DNA of 64,000 nucleotides from Mesorhizobium sophorae (GCF_002270415.1 NZ_NNRI01000012.1:248001-312000), one strand, 5' to 3'; shown: positions 1-8,624, counted from the stretch's first letter. Made by a program: numbers and translations. Notes: generated from the sequence alone by a model not told the origin.

Positions 1-574
1 CCTTGGCGGTGGCGAAATAGGTGTTGCAGGGACCGCTGCCGCCCGCCTTACCAGCCTCGCTGATCCTGAACGTGGCTTGCGGCGCGGCGATGGCGCCAAT
101 GCCGTCGACATAGTCGACCAGCCAGATCTGACCAATGACAGAAGCCGTCTGCTCGGCGCTCGGCGTGACCATCTTCAGCATGATGGTCTGCGGCACGTCG
201 GTCAGCGGATCGACCTGATGGCGCATATCGGAGATGAACAGGAGCTTGCCGTCGACGGTAATGCGGGCTTGCAAGGCGTAGGTCATCTGCGACCGGATGA
301 CGGAGGGATCGAATTTGATCTCGAAGCTGATCGGCACCTGGCCGGCCGGCTTCATGTTCTGCTCGCCGATGATCGTGGCCGGCGCGTCGGCCAGCGAGAC
401 ATCGGCAAGCTGCACGGAGAGCACGGCACTGGGCGGCAAGGCTATGCGCTCGCGATAGATCACCTCGCCCCGCACGGCATTTTCGGCGGCAGCAGACAGT
501 TCCGGCACGGCCAATATGCCGACGACCAGAGGCACGAAACCGAAGACGAAGAACTCCGCGATCCTGTCCAGCAT
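1..574 (-). CDS. YbaY-like / META-domain protein, C-terminus cut by window edge
   Basis: The frame runs off the left edge. Translation from the ATG at 574 gives a short hydrophobic N-terminus (FGFVPLVVGILAVPELSAAA, likely signal peptide), then a YbaY/YscW-type beta domain with motifs such as GEVIYRERIALPPSAVL and VSLADAP. The last visible residues (GGSGPCNTYFATAK) look like the start of a META (HslJ-like) domain. Proteins with this order are envelope lipoproteins or periplasmic proteins of unknown role. An in-frame ATG lies at 580, but the AGGGAG before it is better spaced for 574. The gene reads away from moaE, about 95 bases downstream of the moaE stop, so it may be the tail of the same run. 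The domain call is from recognition of the translated sequence, not a search. Confidence 0.7.
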   Translation of the reverse strand, partial: MLDRIAEFFVFGFVPLVVGILAVPELSAAAENAVRGEVIYRERIALPPSAVLSVQLADVSLADAPATIIGEQNMKPAGQVPISFEIKFDPSVIRSQMTYALQARITVDGKLLFISDMRHQVDPLTDVPQTIMLKMVTPSAEQTASVIGQIWLVDYVDGIGAIAAPQATFRISEAGKAGGSGPCNTYFATAK

Positions 575-669
575 GACCATCTCCCTCGCCTGGGCTGCCA
601 ATGCCCAAGCTGACCAACCGCGGTCAATTGGCCAAAGGATTGCGGTCAATGCATGGCTGCGACAGGATT

Positions 670-1146
670 TTATTCGGACGGTTTCCAGCGCTGTGCGGCC
701 TTGGTGTCGGCTTCCTTGGCGTCGACCCAGCCGCCCTCGGAGCCGTCAGCGCGATGCTCCTTCTTCCAGAACGGCGCGCGCGATTTCAGGTAGTCCATGA
801 GAAAGTTCGCCGCCTCGAACGCCGCCTGGCGATGCGCCGATGCCGCCACCACCAGCACGATGTTGTCGCCGGGCGCGATCTTGCCGTGGCGGTGGATGGC
901 CGTGAGGCCTTGCAGCGGCCAGCGCTGGACCGCTTCAACGGCGATGCGGCTGATCTCGGCTTCCGCCATGCCGGGATAATGCTCGAGTTCGAGTGCTGCG
1001 AGCGCGCCCTGCTCGTCGCGGCAAAGGCCGGAGAAGGTCACCACGGCGCCGATATCGGCGCGGCCTTGCGTCAACCTGGCGATCTCTGCAGCGACGTCGA
1101 AATCTTCGCGCTGGATCCGCACCGTCGGCACCACGGCGGCCGACAT
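670..1146 (-). CDS. moaE: Molybdopterin synthase catalytic subunit MoaE
   Basis: 158 residues, the usual MoaE length (about 150). MoaE transfers sulfur from the MoaD thiocarboxylate to precursor Z (cPMP), making molybdopterin in the cytoplasm. The conserved core GAVVTFSGLCRD, the HYPGMAE segment, the HRHGKIAPGDNIVLV strand and the active-site region KSRAPFWKKE near the C-terminus (catalytic lysine) are all present. It starts two bases after the moaD stop, so the two subunits are almost certainly co-translated. The start has a G-rich Shine-Dalgarno about 6 bases upstream. Confidence 0.96.
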   Translation of the reverse strand: MSAAVVPTVRIQREDFDVAAEIARLTQGRADIGAVVTFSGLCRDEQGALAALELEHYPGMAEAEISRIAVEAVQRWPLQGLTAIHRHGKIAPGDNIVLVVAASAHRQAAFEAANFLMDYLKSRAPFWKKEHRADGSEGGWVDAKEADTKAAQRWKPSE

Positions 1147-1148
1147 GG

Positions 1149-1406
1149 TCAGCCCCCGGTCATCGGCGGGAACAGCGCAATCTCGCGAGCCCCTGATATC
1201 TTCTCGCGGTGCTCGACATGTTCCTGATTGATGGCGACGCGGATCACGTCGGGATATTGCAGCGCGTGCTCGTAGCCCTCGCCACGCGATTTCAGCCAGC
1301 GCAGGAGGTCGGCGACCGTCTCGATGCCGGCAGGCAAGTCGACGTCTTCCTCGGGCAGGCCGATCCGCTCGCGCACCCAGGCAAAATAGATGAGCCGGGT
1401 CGTCAT
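1149..1406 (-). CDS. moaD: Molybdopterin synthase sulfur-carrier subunit MoaD
   Basis: 85 residues with a ubiquitin-like fold pattern and the obligatory C-terminal Gly-Gly (LFPPMTGG), which is adenylated by MoeB and thiocarboxylated. It partners MoaE, encoded immediately downstream. The start lies one base after the pgsA stop codon, so it is read from the pgsA transcript. The link of pgsA-moaD-moaE downstream of uvrC is a common alphaproteobacterial arrangement. Nothing unusual is seen. Confidence 0.95.
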   Translation of the reverse strand: MTTRLIYFAWVRERIGLPEEDVDLPAGIETVADLLRWLKSRGEGYEHALQYPDVIRVAINQEHVEHREKISGAREIALFPPMTGG

Positions 1407-1407
1407 C

Positions 1408-2004
1408 TCACTCGTCCATGATGTGCTTGAGGCCGGCGCGGAAATAGTCGTAGCCGGTGTAGAGCGTGACCAGCGCCGCGATCCACAACAGCACCAGGCC
1501 GGTCTGGGTGGTCAGCGGGAAGATCTTGTCGCCGGCCGGCCCAGCCAGCAGGAAGGCGATGGCGACCATCTGGATCGCGGTCTTCCATTTTGCCAGTTGC
1601 GTCACCGGCACCGAGACCTTGAGCGCCGCCAGATATTCGCGCAGGCCCGAGACGAGGATTTCGCGGCACAGAATGATGATCGCCGCCCACAGCGACCAGC
1701 CGGCGATGCCGGCATGGCGATCGGTATCAGCCGCCAGCAGCAGCAGGCAGGTGGCGACCAGCAGTTTGTCGGCGATCGGGTCGAGCATCTTGCCGATGTT
1801 GGAGGTCTGCTGCCAGGCGCGCGCCAGATAGCCGTCCAGGTAATCCGTGACGCTTGCGAGCAGGAAGATAATCAGCGCCGACCAGCGGGCGAACTCGCTC
1901 GACTTCAGATGTCCCTCGAGAAAAAAGCACAGCACCACCAGCGGCACCGCGACGATGCGGGCGTAGGTGAGCATGTTGGGCAGGTTGAACGCGCGCTTGG
2001 CCAT
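1408..2004 (-). CDS. pgsA: CDP-diacylglycerol-glycerol-3-phosphate 3-phosphatidyltransferase
   Basis: 198 residues, membrane enzyme making phosphatidylglycerol phosphate from CDP-diacylglycerol and glycerol-3-phosphate. The CDP-alcohol phosphotransferase signature D-G-x2-A-R-x8-G-x3-D-x3-D is visible as DYLDGYLARAWQQ followed by GKMLDPIADK (about residues 54-82). About four to five hydrophobic helices follow. The N-terminus (FNLPNMLTYARIVAVPLV) is characteristic of PgsA. It sits 100 bases after uvrC and one base before moaD. Confidence 0.96.
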   Translation of the reverse strand: MAKRAFNLPNMLTYARIVAVPLVVLCFFLEGHLKSSEFARWSALIIFLLASVTDYLDGYLARAWQQTSNIGKMLDPIADKLLVATCLLLLAADTDRHAGIAGWSLWAAIIILCREILVSGLREYLAALKVSVPVTQLAKWKTAIQMVAIAFLLAGPAGDKIFPLTTQTGLVLLWIAALVTLYTGYDYFRAGLKHIMDE

Positions 2005-2104
2005 ATCTTTGGGGAACTCTTTCTGGGTGCCTACTCAAATCAGAAGCCAATGTAGGGGGTCAACAGGCCAAAATCGATTGGCCAACCGAAAACGACCGAA
2101 TCCC

Positions 2105-4180
2105 TTAGCTCTCATGAAAATGGTTGTAGACCAGTTTCGCCACCTGTTCGGAAATGCCGTCGACTTTCCTTAGATCCTCGATGGCGGCACGGCTGACCGC
2201 CTTCGCGGTGCCGAAATGCATGAGCAGGGCGCGCTTGCGGCCGGGGCCGATGCCGCTGATCTCGTCGAGCGGGCTCTTGACCATCTCCTTCTTGCGGCGC
2301 GCACGGTGCGAACCGATGGCGAAACGGTGGACCTCGTCGCGCAGCCGCTGGACAAAGTAGAGGACGGGATCGCGAACCGGGAGCGAAAACGAGTCCTTGC
2401 CCCTGACGAAGAAGCGCTCGCGGCCGGCATCGCGGTCCTGACCCTTGGCGATGCCGATGGCCACGACGCGGTCCTCGATGCCGAGATCCGAGAGGATCTT
2501 GCGCACCGCCGTCATCTGACCCTGGCCGCCGTCGATCAGGATGACGTCGGGCCAGGCCGGGAAGCTGCCGGAGATGTCGTCCTCGATATCATCGGCCGCC
2601 TCGCCTGCTGGGGCATCGTCGGCCACGACGACATCGCCATGCTCCTTGAGCAGCCGCGAGAAACGCCGCTCCATCACCTCGCGCATCATGCCGAAATCGT
2701 CGCCCGGCGTGATCTCGGTCGAGCGGATGTTGAACTTTCGATACTGGTTCTTGACGAAGCCTTCCGGCCCGGCGACGACCATGGCGCCGACGGCATTGGT
2801 GCCCATGATGTGCGAGTTGTCGTAGACCTCGATGCGCACCGGAGGCTTGGGCAAGCCGAAGGTCTCGGCAAAACCGGCGAGCAGCCGGCCTTGCGTCGAG
2901 GTTTCGGCCAGCCTGCGGCCGAGCGCCTCGCGGGCGTTCTGCAGGGCGTTGTCGGTCAGGTCCTTCTTCTCGCCGCGCTGCGGCACCGAGATCACGACCT
3001 TGCGGCCGGCGCGAGTGGAGAGCGCCTCGGCCAGCAGGTCCTGGTCCTCGACGGGACGCGACAGAAGAATGGTGCGCGGCGTCGGCTTGTCATCATAGAA
3101 TTGCGCCAGGAACGAGCCCAGCACTTCCGATCCCTCCAGCGCCGGGTCGGCCTTGGGGAAATAGGCGCGGTTGCCCCAGTTTTGGCCGGTGCGGAAGAAG
3201 AACACCTGGATGCAGACCTGGCCGCCTTCCTGATGGATGGCGAAGACATCGGCTTCGTCGACGGTCGCCGGGTTGATGCCTTGGTGGCTCTGCACATGCG
3301 ACAGCGCCGCCAGCCGGTCGCGATAGATGGCGGCGCGCTCGAAATCGAGGTCTTCCGAGGCCTGCTGCATGGCGGCCGAGATTTCCATCTTCACCTTCTG
3401 GCTGCGGCCAGACAAGAAGTCCTTCGCCTCACCGACCAACTCGGCATAGCCTTCGTGCGAAACCTCTCCGGTGCAGGGGCCGGCGCAACGCTTGATCTGG
3501 TAGAGCAGGCACGGCCGCGTCCGGTTCTCGTAGAAGGAGTTGGTGCAACTGCGCAGCAGGAAGGCGCGCTGCAGCGAATTGATGGTGCGGCCGACCGCGC
3601 CGGCGGAGGCGAAAGGGCCGAAATAGTCACCTTTGCGCGATCGCGCGCCGCGATGCTTGTAGATGCCGGGCGAAACGTGATCGCCGGTCAGGAGGATATA
3701 GGGAAACGACTTGTCGTCGCGCATCAGCACATTGAATCGCGGCCGCAAGCGCTTGATAAGATTGGCTTCGAGCAGCAGCGCTTCGATCTCGGTGCGGGTG
3801 ACGACGAACTCCATCGTCGACGTCTCGCGAACCATGCGGCCGATGCGGCTGGTGTGGAACCTGCCCTGTGCGTAGTTGGTGACGCGCTTCTTCAGGCTGC
3901 GGGCCTTGCCGACATAAAGCACATCGCCGGCGGCGTTCATCATGCGGTAGACGCCAGGCGCGTTGGGTAGCCGCTTGACCAGCGTCTGGATCACCCCGGC
4001 GCCGACCATGCCTTCGGCGTCGCCGGCATGCGGCGTCCAGTCGATGGCGGTGAAGGCTATGTCGGGCCCGGCGGGTTCGACGATCTCCTCCACCGCCTCG
4101 TCCTCAAGGTCGAGTTCGACTTCGGGAGGCATGTCATCGGCGCCACTGCGTGGCTTGCTTTTCTGATCTACGGGACTCAT
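2105..4180 (-). CDS. uvrC: Excinuclease ABC subunit C
   Basis: Starting at the ATG at 4180 gives 691 residues, slightly longer than E. coli UvrC (610) because of an acidic N-terminal extension of about 60 residues. UvrC makes both incisions in nucleotide excision repair with UvrA/UvrB. In order: GIY-YIG nuclease (NAPGVYRMMNAAGDVLYVGK, about residue 75), UVR domain, UvrC RNase-H-like endonuclease domain (IEVYDNSHIMGTNAVGAMVV, then DVILIDGGQGQ), and tandem helix-hairpin-helix (ISGIGPGRKRALLMHFG, then VDGISEQVAKLVYNHF). The frame stays open further upstream, but that part overlaps the SDR gene and has no UvrC-like sequence. Its ATG overlaps the SDR stop as ATGA, indicating translational coupling. 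Confidence 0.97.
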   Translation of the reverse strand: MSPVDQKSKPRSGADDMPPEVELDLEDEAVEEIVEPAGPDIAFTAIDWTPHAGDAEGMVGAGVIQTLVKRLPNAPGVYRMMNAAGDVLYVGKARSLKKRVTNYAQGRFHTSRIGRMVRETSTMEFVVTRTEIEALLLEANLIKRLRPRFNVLMRDDKSFPYILLTGDHVSPGIYKHRGARSRKGDYFGPFASAGAVGRTINSLQRAFLLRSCTNSFYENRTRPCLLYQIKRCAGPCTGEVSHEGYAELVGEAKDFLSGRSQKVKMEISAAMQQASEDLDFERAAIYRDRLAALSHVQSHQGINPATVDEADVFAIHQEGGQVCIQVFFFRTGQNWGNRAYFPKADPALEGSEVLGSFLAQFYDDKPTPRTILLSRPVEDQDLLAEALSTRAGRKVVISVPQRGEKKDLTDNALQNAREALGRRLAETSTQGRLLAGFAETFGLPKPPVRIEVYDNSHIMGTNAVGAMVVAGPEGFVKNQYRKFNIRSTEITPGDDFGMMREVMERRFSRLLKEHGDVVVADDAPAGEAADDIEDDISGSFPAWPDVILIDGGQGQMTAVRKILSDLGIEDRVVAIGIAKGQDRDAGRERFFVRGKDSFSLPVRDPVLYFVQRLRDEVHRFAIGSHRARRKKEMVKSPLDEISGIGPGRKRALLMHFGTAKAVSRAAIEDLRKVDGISEQVAKLVYNHFHES

Positions 4181-4941
4181 TCCGCCATGCCTGTCACATC
4201 GGGCGTCTGCCATGCAAGATGCTGGCCGCCATCGAGCGCGATCATCTGGCCGGTGACAGAGCGCGCTTCCCAGAGATAGCGGATGGTGGCCCCGAATTCC
4301 GGCAATTCCGGGCCGCGCTTGAGAATCAGACCCTCGACCTGCGCGGCAAAATCGCTGTCGTCCTGGCTGGCGTTCTTCAGGGTCGGCCCCGGGCCGATGG
4401 CATTGACGCGGATACGGGGACCGAGCGCTTGCGCCATCATCTGCGTGGCCGTCCACAGCGTCGACTTGGATAGCGCATAAGAGAAATAGCGCGGCGTCGG
4501 CCGCCAGACGCGCTGATCGATGATGTTGACGATCAGGCCCTCTTGTCCCTGCGGCAACGCCCGGGCGAAGGTCTGCGCCAGCAGCGCCGGCGTCTTCACA
4601 TGCACGGCAAAGTGCCGGTCCCAGGCCCGCCAGTCGAAGTCCAGAACCGAATCGTCCTCGAACAGCGACGCATTGTTGACCAGCAGGGACAGCGGCCCGA
4701 GCGCTGCTTCCGCCTGGCCTACGAGGTCACCGGCGGCGTTCATGTCGGTCAAGTCGGCGGCGACCACGGCGGCGCGGCCACCGCTCCGGTTGATCAGCCC
4801 GGCCATTGCATCCGCTTCGTCGCGCGACCGATTGCAGTGGATGGCGACGGCAAAACCATGGGCGGCGAGATCCTCGACGATCGCCCTGCCGATCCGTTTC
4901 GCCCCGCCCGTCACCAGCGCCGTGGCAGTGGCTATGCTCAT
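4177..4941 (-). CDS. SDR-family oxidoreductase, coupled to uvrC
   Basis: 254 residues, classical short-chain dehydrogenase. NAD(P)-binding TGGAKRIG near residue 11, NNAS near 90, and the catalytic Tyr-x3-Lys as YALSK. TGGAKRIG with an Arg/Asn at the end of beta-2 (HCNRSRDEAD) points to NADPH and resembles FolM/pteridine-reductase-like SDRs; that substrate assignment is inference. The stop overlaps the uvrC start (ATGA). It is the first gene of the run SDR-uvrC-pgsA-moaD-moaE, so the promoter should lie upstream of 4941. Confidence 0.9.
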   Translation of the reverse strand: MSIATATALVTGGAKRIGRAIVEDLAAHGFAVAIHCNRSRDEADAMAGLINRSGGRAAVVAADLTDMNAAGDLVGQAEAALGPLSLLVNNASLFEDDSVLDFDWRAWDRHFAVHVKTPALLAQTFARALPQGQEGLIVNIIDQRVWRPTPRYFSYALSKSTLWTATQMMAQALGPRIRVNAIGPGPTLKNASQDDSDFAAQVEGLILKRGPELPEFGATIRYLWEARSVTGQMIALDGGQHLAWQTPDVTGMAE

Positions 4942-5354
4942 AGGGTGTCAATCCTCAATTTCGGCCCAAAAACACGATGCCGGCGAAATATGGCCTGGCA
5001 GGCGTTAAATGACGTTCGCACCTTGGGCAGCATTGTGGCGAACCCACCGATTGGGTACTCCGACTCGTCCTGGACCAGGAGCCGTCCGACCGCAATATAG
5101 GACGCTGGACTCCTTGCACCAAGCGGTGTGCAGTGCAGTATGACGCTGCTCCTGCCATTTCGCTGTTGCGAAGATGCAACGTCAAGTTTCAGCCTCATTC
5201 GCGCCGGGGAATGACCCAAGTTCAGGTTCGCTTCAGCCGCATTTTGACACGACATTTGGAACCGACGAACGCCAGATCCGTTTCACCCCCCGGACGGGTC
5301 GATGGCGATCGTGAGAAACAAGCCTGTGTCCTGTGGCTTAAGGAGTAAAGAACA
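4942..5354. other. Intergenic region between SDR and outer-membrane protein gene
   Basis: 413 bases between divergent genes. It must hold the promoters of the SDR-uvrC run (minus) and the outer-membrane protein (plus). A TTGACA hexamer at 5244-5249 could be a -35 for the plus gene, but no good -10 is seen at 17 bases. A clear AGGAG at 5341-5345 precedes the ATG at 5355. Short open frames here have no recognisable content. Confidence 0.5.
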
Positions 5355-6014
5355 ATGCAAGCCAATCTCAAATTCGCACGGCCGCTGGCCGTGGCGCTCG
5401 GGCTCTTCGCCCTCAGCGGAACTGCCTATGCCGCCGACGTCGTCCAGGAAGAGCCGCCGGCACCCGCCCCGGTTGCTGAATTGCCTGTGGCGTCCTGGGC
5501 CGGCCCCTATGCCGGTATCAATCTCGGTTATGGCTTCAGCGGTCGTACCAAGGAAAGGGATTTCGGCGTTGAAACCGACACCAAGGGTTTCGTCGGCAGT
5601 GCCTTCGGCGGCTACCAGTGGCAGCAGGAGAACTTCGTCTACGGTGCTGAAGCCGAACTCGGCTACAATGGCGTCAAGGGCGACGATAACGGCATCGACT
5701 CCAAGGCCGGCTTCGAAGGCTCGCTGCGTGCCCGTCTTGGCTATGCCGTGACCCCGGAAATCCTGCTCTACGGCACCGGCGGTCTCGCCGGCAGAAACCT
5801 GAAGGTGGAAGATACTGTCCTCGGCACCAGCGACAGCGCCACCATGCTCGGCTGGACCGCCGGTCTTGGCACCGACATCAAGCTGACCGACAATGTCTTC
5901 GGCCGCGTCGAGTATCGCTACACCGACTTCGGCAGCAAGGACTTCGGTGGTGGCATCGGCAATGTCAAGGCCACCGACAACCGCGTCACTTTCGGCGTCG
6001 GTATGAAGTTCTAA
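5355..6014 (+). CDS. Outer-membrane beta-barrel protein, RopB/Omp25/Omp31 family
   Basis: 219 residues. A signal peptide (LAVALGLFALSGTAYA, cleavage near residue 25) is followed by a Pro/Ala-rich linker and an eight-stranded barrel pattern: alternating hydrophobic strands such as WAGPYAGINLGYGFSG, GGYQWQQENFVYGAEAELGY, FGRVEYRYTDFGSKDF and the C-terminal strand RVTFGVGMKF ending in Phe, as expected for BAM recognition. Members are abundant outer-membrane proteins of Rhizobiales (RopB in Rhizobium, Omp25/31 in Brucella). The start has AGGAG ten bases upstream and a strong terminator follows, so it is a single-gene unit. Confidence 0.92.
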   Translation: MQANLKFARPLAVALGLFALSGTAYAADVVQEEPPAPAPVAELPVASWAGPYAGINLGYGFSGRTKERDFGVETDTKGFVGSAFGGYQWQQENFVYGAEAELGYNGVKGDDNGIDSKAGFEGSLRARLGYAVTPEILLYGTGGLAGRNLKVEDTVLGTSDSATMLGWTAGLGTDIKLTDNVFGRVEYRYTDFGSKDFGGGIGNVKATDNRVTFGVGMKF

Positions 6015-6034
6015 GTCGTTCAAGCCACGACACG

Positions 6035-6066
6035 AAAAAGCCGGGCCTCGCGCCCGGCTTTTTTTG
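6035..6066 (+). terminator. Rho-independent terminator of the outer-membrane protein gene
   Basis: Perfect 9-bp stem AAGCCGGGC (6038-6046) and GCCCGGCTT (6052-6060) with a 5-base loop, followed by a run of T to 6065. It lies 20 bases after the stop at 6014. Confidence 0.93.
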
Positions 6067-6128
6067 TGTCCAATGGGTCACTTTGGCGATCCCCAGTGAT
6101 CAATCGATCACCTTGGGCAATCAATCGA

Positions 6129-6725
6129 TCACCCGGGAATGCAGCCTTTCAGCTCCGGAAATTTCTCATCGAAGCGCGCTGCCCAGCGCGTCAGCCGGGC
6201 GCGGCCCTTTTCCCACTTTCCGGCAAAGCGCAGGTCGAGATAGCCAAGGCAGGCGCGCAACGCGATCTGCCCGGCGGTGATCTTCTTCGGCAGCTTTGGC
6301 GGGTTGGCGTTGAGCAGATCGAGTGCTGCCGTGATCTTCGCCCACTGCCGGTCGAGCCAGGGCTGATAGACCATTTCTTCAGGCCGCGTGCGTCGTTCAT
6401 AGACCATCGACAGCGCGCAGTCGCAAATGCCGTCTGCCAACGCCTCCAGTACCTCCGCCTCGAGACGCTTGTCGGGGTTGCGCGGAAACAGTGCGTTCTT
6501 CGAAACACGGTTGAGGTGCTGGGTAATGGCGCGGCTGTCATGGATCGAGCGACCGTCGTCGAGCACCAACACCGGAATCTTGCCGAGCGGGTTGGCCTCG
6601 ATCAGCACCGCCGGTTTGTCCTCGGTCTTGACCGGCACCGCATCGATGGCGATGCCGGCATAGGCCGCGGCCATACGCACCTTGGAGCTGTAGGGAGAGG
6701 TGGAAGCGTAGAGCAGTCTGGGCAT
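6129..6725 (-). CDS. Glutathione S-transferase family protein
   Basis: 198 residues from the ATG at 6725 (AGGA eight bases upstream); an upstream in-frame extension lacks GST sequence. The N-terminal thioredoxin-like half has YASTSPYSSKVRMAAAYAGI with a Ser in the active-site region, the cis-Pro segment GKIPVLVLDDGRSIHDSRAI (glutathione binding), then an all-helical C-terminal half. The substrate is unknown; the family conjugates or reduces electrophiles with glutathione. It is a monocistronic gene between the outer-membrane protein terminator and a repeat-bearing gap. Confidence 0.9.
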   Translation of the reverse strand: MPRLLYASTSPYSSKVRMAAAYAGIAIDAVPVKTEDKPAVLIEANPLGKIPVLVLDDGRSIHDSRAITQHLNRVSKNALFPRNPDKRLEAEVLEALADGICDCALSMVYERRTRPEEMVYQPWLDRQWAKITAALDLLNANPPKLPKKITAGQIALRACLGYLDLRFAGKWEKGRARLTRWAARFDEKFPELKGCIPG

Positions 6726-7170
6726 GATCGGGTTCCTGTTTGCCGGCCGGCACTTTTGACCGGGAGCGGCTGCCCGGCAATGGCCAGGCAACAAAAAACC
6801 AACTGCCAGAAAACCGGTGATGGTTTCCTGCCATGACCATCGTGACCTGGCTACAGACGGATACGCGATCCACATCGAGCAAGAAGACTACAGCAGAGCG
6901 GAACATCCGATCTGCTTTTGATCCTCCGCAACCCCGGCTTCGCGGCGGGGCATTCGTTTCATGGCCAGGTATGAAAGAAGACCAAACCGCGCGAGCAAGC
7001 GAGGCAGCCTGTCCGGCGCCTCGCTTTGCTGCCCTGGCCCCCTTCGCCGACCGTCTTGCGCACCTCCCGAAAACCAGTTGCGGTTTCCGGAATGATCATG
7101 CGTCGATCGCAAGTGTCAAAGCGTTCTCTGCGCATCCAGCAGGACACACAGCGCTCCAACTAGACCTGGT
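6726..7170. other. Intergenic region with a rhizobial palindromic repeat fragment
   Basis: 445 bases between the GST start and the end of the histone-like gene. No frame has recognisable content. Near 7066-7092 there is an imperfect dyad (CCGAAAACCAGTTGCGGTTTCCGG), similar in style to short palindromic repeats scattered in Mesorhizobium genomes and to the one near 35460 in this window. Confidence 0.45.
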
Positions 7171-7623
7171 CTACTTCTTGGCCGGCGCCTTCGCCTTTGC
7201 CGGCGCTGCCTTGGCCTTGGGGGCCGCGGCTTTCTTCACGGCGGGCTTTGTCGCTGCCGCTGCCGCTTTCTTGGCCGGTGCTGCCTTGGCGGCGGGCTTG
7301 GCCGCGGCCTTCGCGGGCGCTGCCTTCTTGGCTACGGGTTTCGCCGCCGGCTTGGCCGCCGGCTTCTTGGCCGGTGCTGCCTTGGCGGCCGGCTTTGCCG
7401 CGGCCTTCGCCGGCGCTGCCTTTTTCACTGCCGGTTTGGCTACGGCCTTGGCCGCTGCCGGCTTCTTGGCCGGTGCTGCTTTTGCCTTTGCCGGTGCTGC
7501 CTTCGGCTTGGCCGCGGGTGCTGCTTTCTTCACTGCTGCCGCGACCTTCGCCGTTGCTGCTTTCACAGGTGCTTTCTTTGCCGGTGTCTTGGATGCCGGC
7601 GCCTTAGACGACTGCTTCGCCAT
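7171..7623 (-). CDS. Histone H1-like Lys/Ala/Pro-rich nucleoid protein
   Basis: 150 residues, made almost wholly of Ala, Lys and Pro with KKAAPAK, AKPAAK and AAPAKK blocks; there are no acidic residues or aromatics. A 21-residue block (residues 67-87) recurs exactly at 99-119. The composition is that of eukaryotic H1 tails and bacterial H1-like proteins (AlgP/Hc1 type), which bind DNA nonspecifically. ATG at 7623, GGGG about 8 bases upstream, stop at 7171. The strand choice is supported by the MAKQSSKAPASKTPAKK start. The opposite frame is also open, but it reads as low-complexity Ala/Phe/Gly, an expected shadow. Confidence 0.85.
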   Translation of the reverse strand: MAKQSSKAPASKTPAKKAPVKAATAKVAAAVKKAAPAAKPKAAPAKAKAAPAKKPAAAKAVAKPAVKKAAPAKAAAKPAAKAAPAKKPAAKPAAKPVAKKAAPAKAAAKPAAKAAPAKKAAAAATKPAVKKAAAPKAKAAPAKAKAPAKK

Positions 7624-7746
7624 GTCATGCCCCTTGCGTTACGCCGACGGCCGTGAATGACCTCGACGGGCAATGCATATCTGACTCGCGGCTCCCTAGC
7701 CAGCGAAGCAATAGACTGAATTTCGCAGCTTAAATTTTGGTTACCG

Positions 7747-7890
7747 ATGGCTCACGATCATGCTGATCATCACAAAAATCCGCTGCTGATCTTCAATCAT
7801 TGCCAGCAGTTCACCGCCGACATTCTGCGCACCCCGCTAGACCGATCGCGCCGCGAAGCTCTGAAGGTCAGCGAGCGGCTTTGTGCATAG
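7747..7890 (+). CDS. Possible small His-rich protein, unrecognised
   Basis: An ATG at 7747 opens a 47-codon frame ending at TAG 7888-7890, beginning MAHDHADHHKNPLLIF, with five His in the first nine positions and one Cys. No Shine-Dalgarno is visible. It sits in a 579-base gap (7624-8202) between the histone-like gene and a winged-helix regulator, where I see nothing else I can support. It could be a small metal-binding protein or chance. Confidence 0.25.
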   Translation: MAHDHADHHKNPLLIFNHCQQFTADILRTPLDRSRREALKVSERLCA

Positions 7891-8202
7891 ATCCTCGGCC
7901 GCGAACATCAACACCTGCTGCTTGTTTGGAGTGATCATCTCGTGCCGGCGGACGATCTACACAGATCACGAGAGCAATGCGATGACCGATCGCAGCATCA
8001 CCTTGTCAAGCATGATCCCGCCACCCTTGCAAATGATTTGACAGATGACTCTGGCGCGCAGAGTATTCTGCATGAGACGAAAGATTGCTTCGATGTCGAT
8101 CACACAAGAGCAGGTGGCGCGATCCGGAATCGTCGAGACGGCGCGCCATGGAAGTGGCCGCGTCGACGACAGTGTCTGGCTTGGCCGCACCGGAGCCGCT
8201 CG

Positions 8203-8514
8203 ATGAGCGCCGACGAAATCATCCACCAGAGCACGCGACTCAGGATCATGGCCACCCTGAACACGCTGGAAAGGCGCGAGATGCTGGAGTTCACCCGGCT
8301 GAAGGCCATCGTTGGCGCCACCGACGGCAATCTTGGCGCGCATCTCGATACGCTGGCCAGGGCCGGTTATGTCGATATCGAAAAGCTGTTCGTCGGCCGC
8401 CGGCCGCAGACGCGCGTCAAGGCAACGACGAGCGGGCGGCGCGCGTTCCGCGGTCACGTCACTTTCCTGCGCAAGATCATCGACCAGGCCGAGGCGACGC
8501 AGCGCAGAAAATAG
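8203..8514 (+). CDS. Winged-helix transcriptional regulator (MarR/HTH_34 type)
   Basis: 103 residues starting at the ATG at 8203 (GGAG seven bases upstream). The frame is open further left, but that part looks non-coding. The sequence RIMATLNTLERREMLEFTRLKAIVGATDGNLGAHLDTLARAGYV is a typical winged-helix domain, followed by a wing (KLFVGRRPQTRVKATTSGRRAF) and a final helix. Such one-domain proteins are DNA-binding repressors of the HTH_34/ArsR-like group. Its target is unknown; no divergent partner is adjacent. Confidence 0.82.
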   Translation: MSADEIIHQSTRLRIMATLNTLERREMLEFTRLKAIVGATDGNLGAHLDTLARAGYVDIEKLFVGRRPQTRVKATTSGRRAFRGHVTFLRKIIDQAEATQRRK

Positions 8515-8554
8515 CGGCGCTATTTCGCGACCTCTCTGTATCTCTTGTTTTGAC

Positions 8555-8623
8555 GCAATTCCCTGAGGGAAAGCGCTACGCGCTTTTCCCGGGAAAACCG
8601 TTTCACACTTTTCCTGGAATTGC
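8555..8623. repeat. Rhizobial intergenic palindromic repeat (RIME-like)
   Basis: The ends are inverted: GCAATTCC (8555-8562) and GGAATTGC (8616-8623). Inside are AAGCGCTACGCGCTTTTCCC and GAAAACCGTTTCACACTTTT, wording I recognise from intergenic mosaic elements common in Rhizobiales. It lies directly against the stop of the LysE gene and may act as a terminator for it. Confidence 0.7.
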
Positions 8624-8624
8624 C

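Noticed and set aside
2216..3970. A 584-codon plus-strand frame opposite uvrC
   Set aside because: Antisense to uvrC, whose catalytic motifs are intact. No domain pattern in the plus translation.
7942..8202. N-terminal extension of the winged-helix regulator
   Set aside because: The frame is open, but the residues lack family pattern and the ATG at 8203 has a good GGAG; the extension is treated as non-coding.
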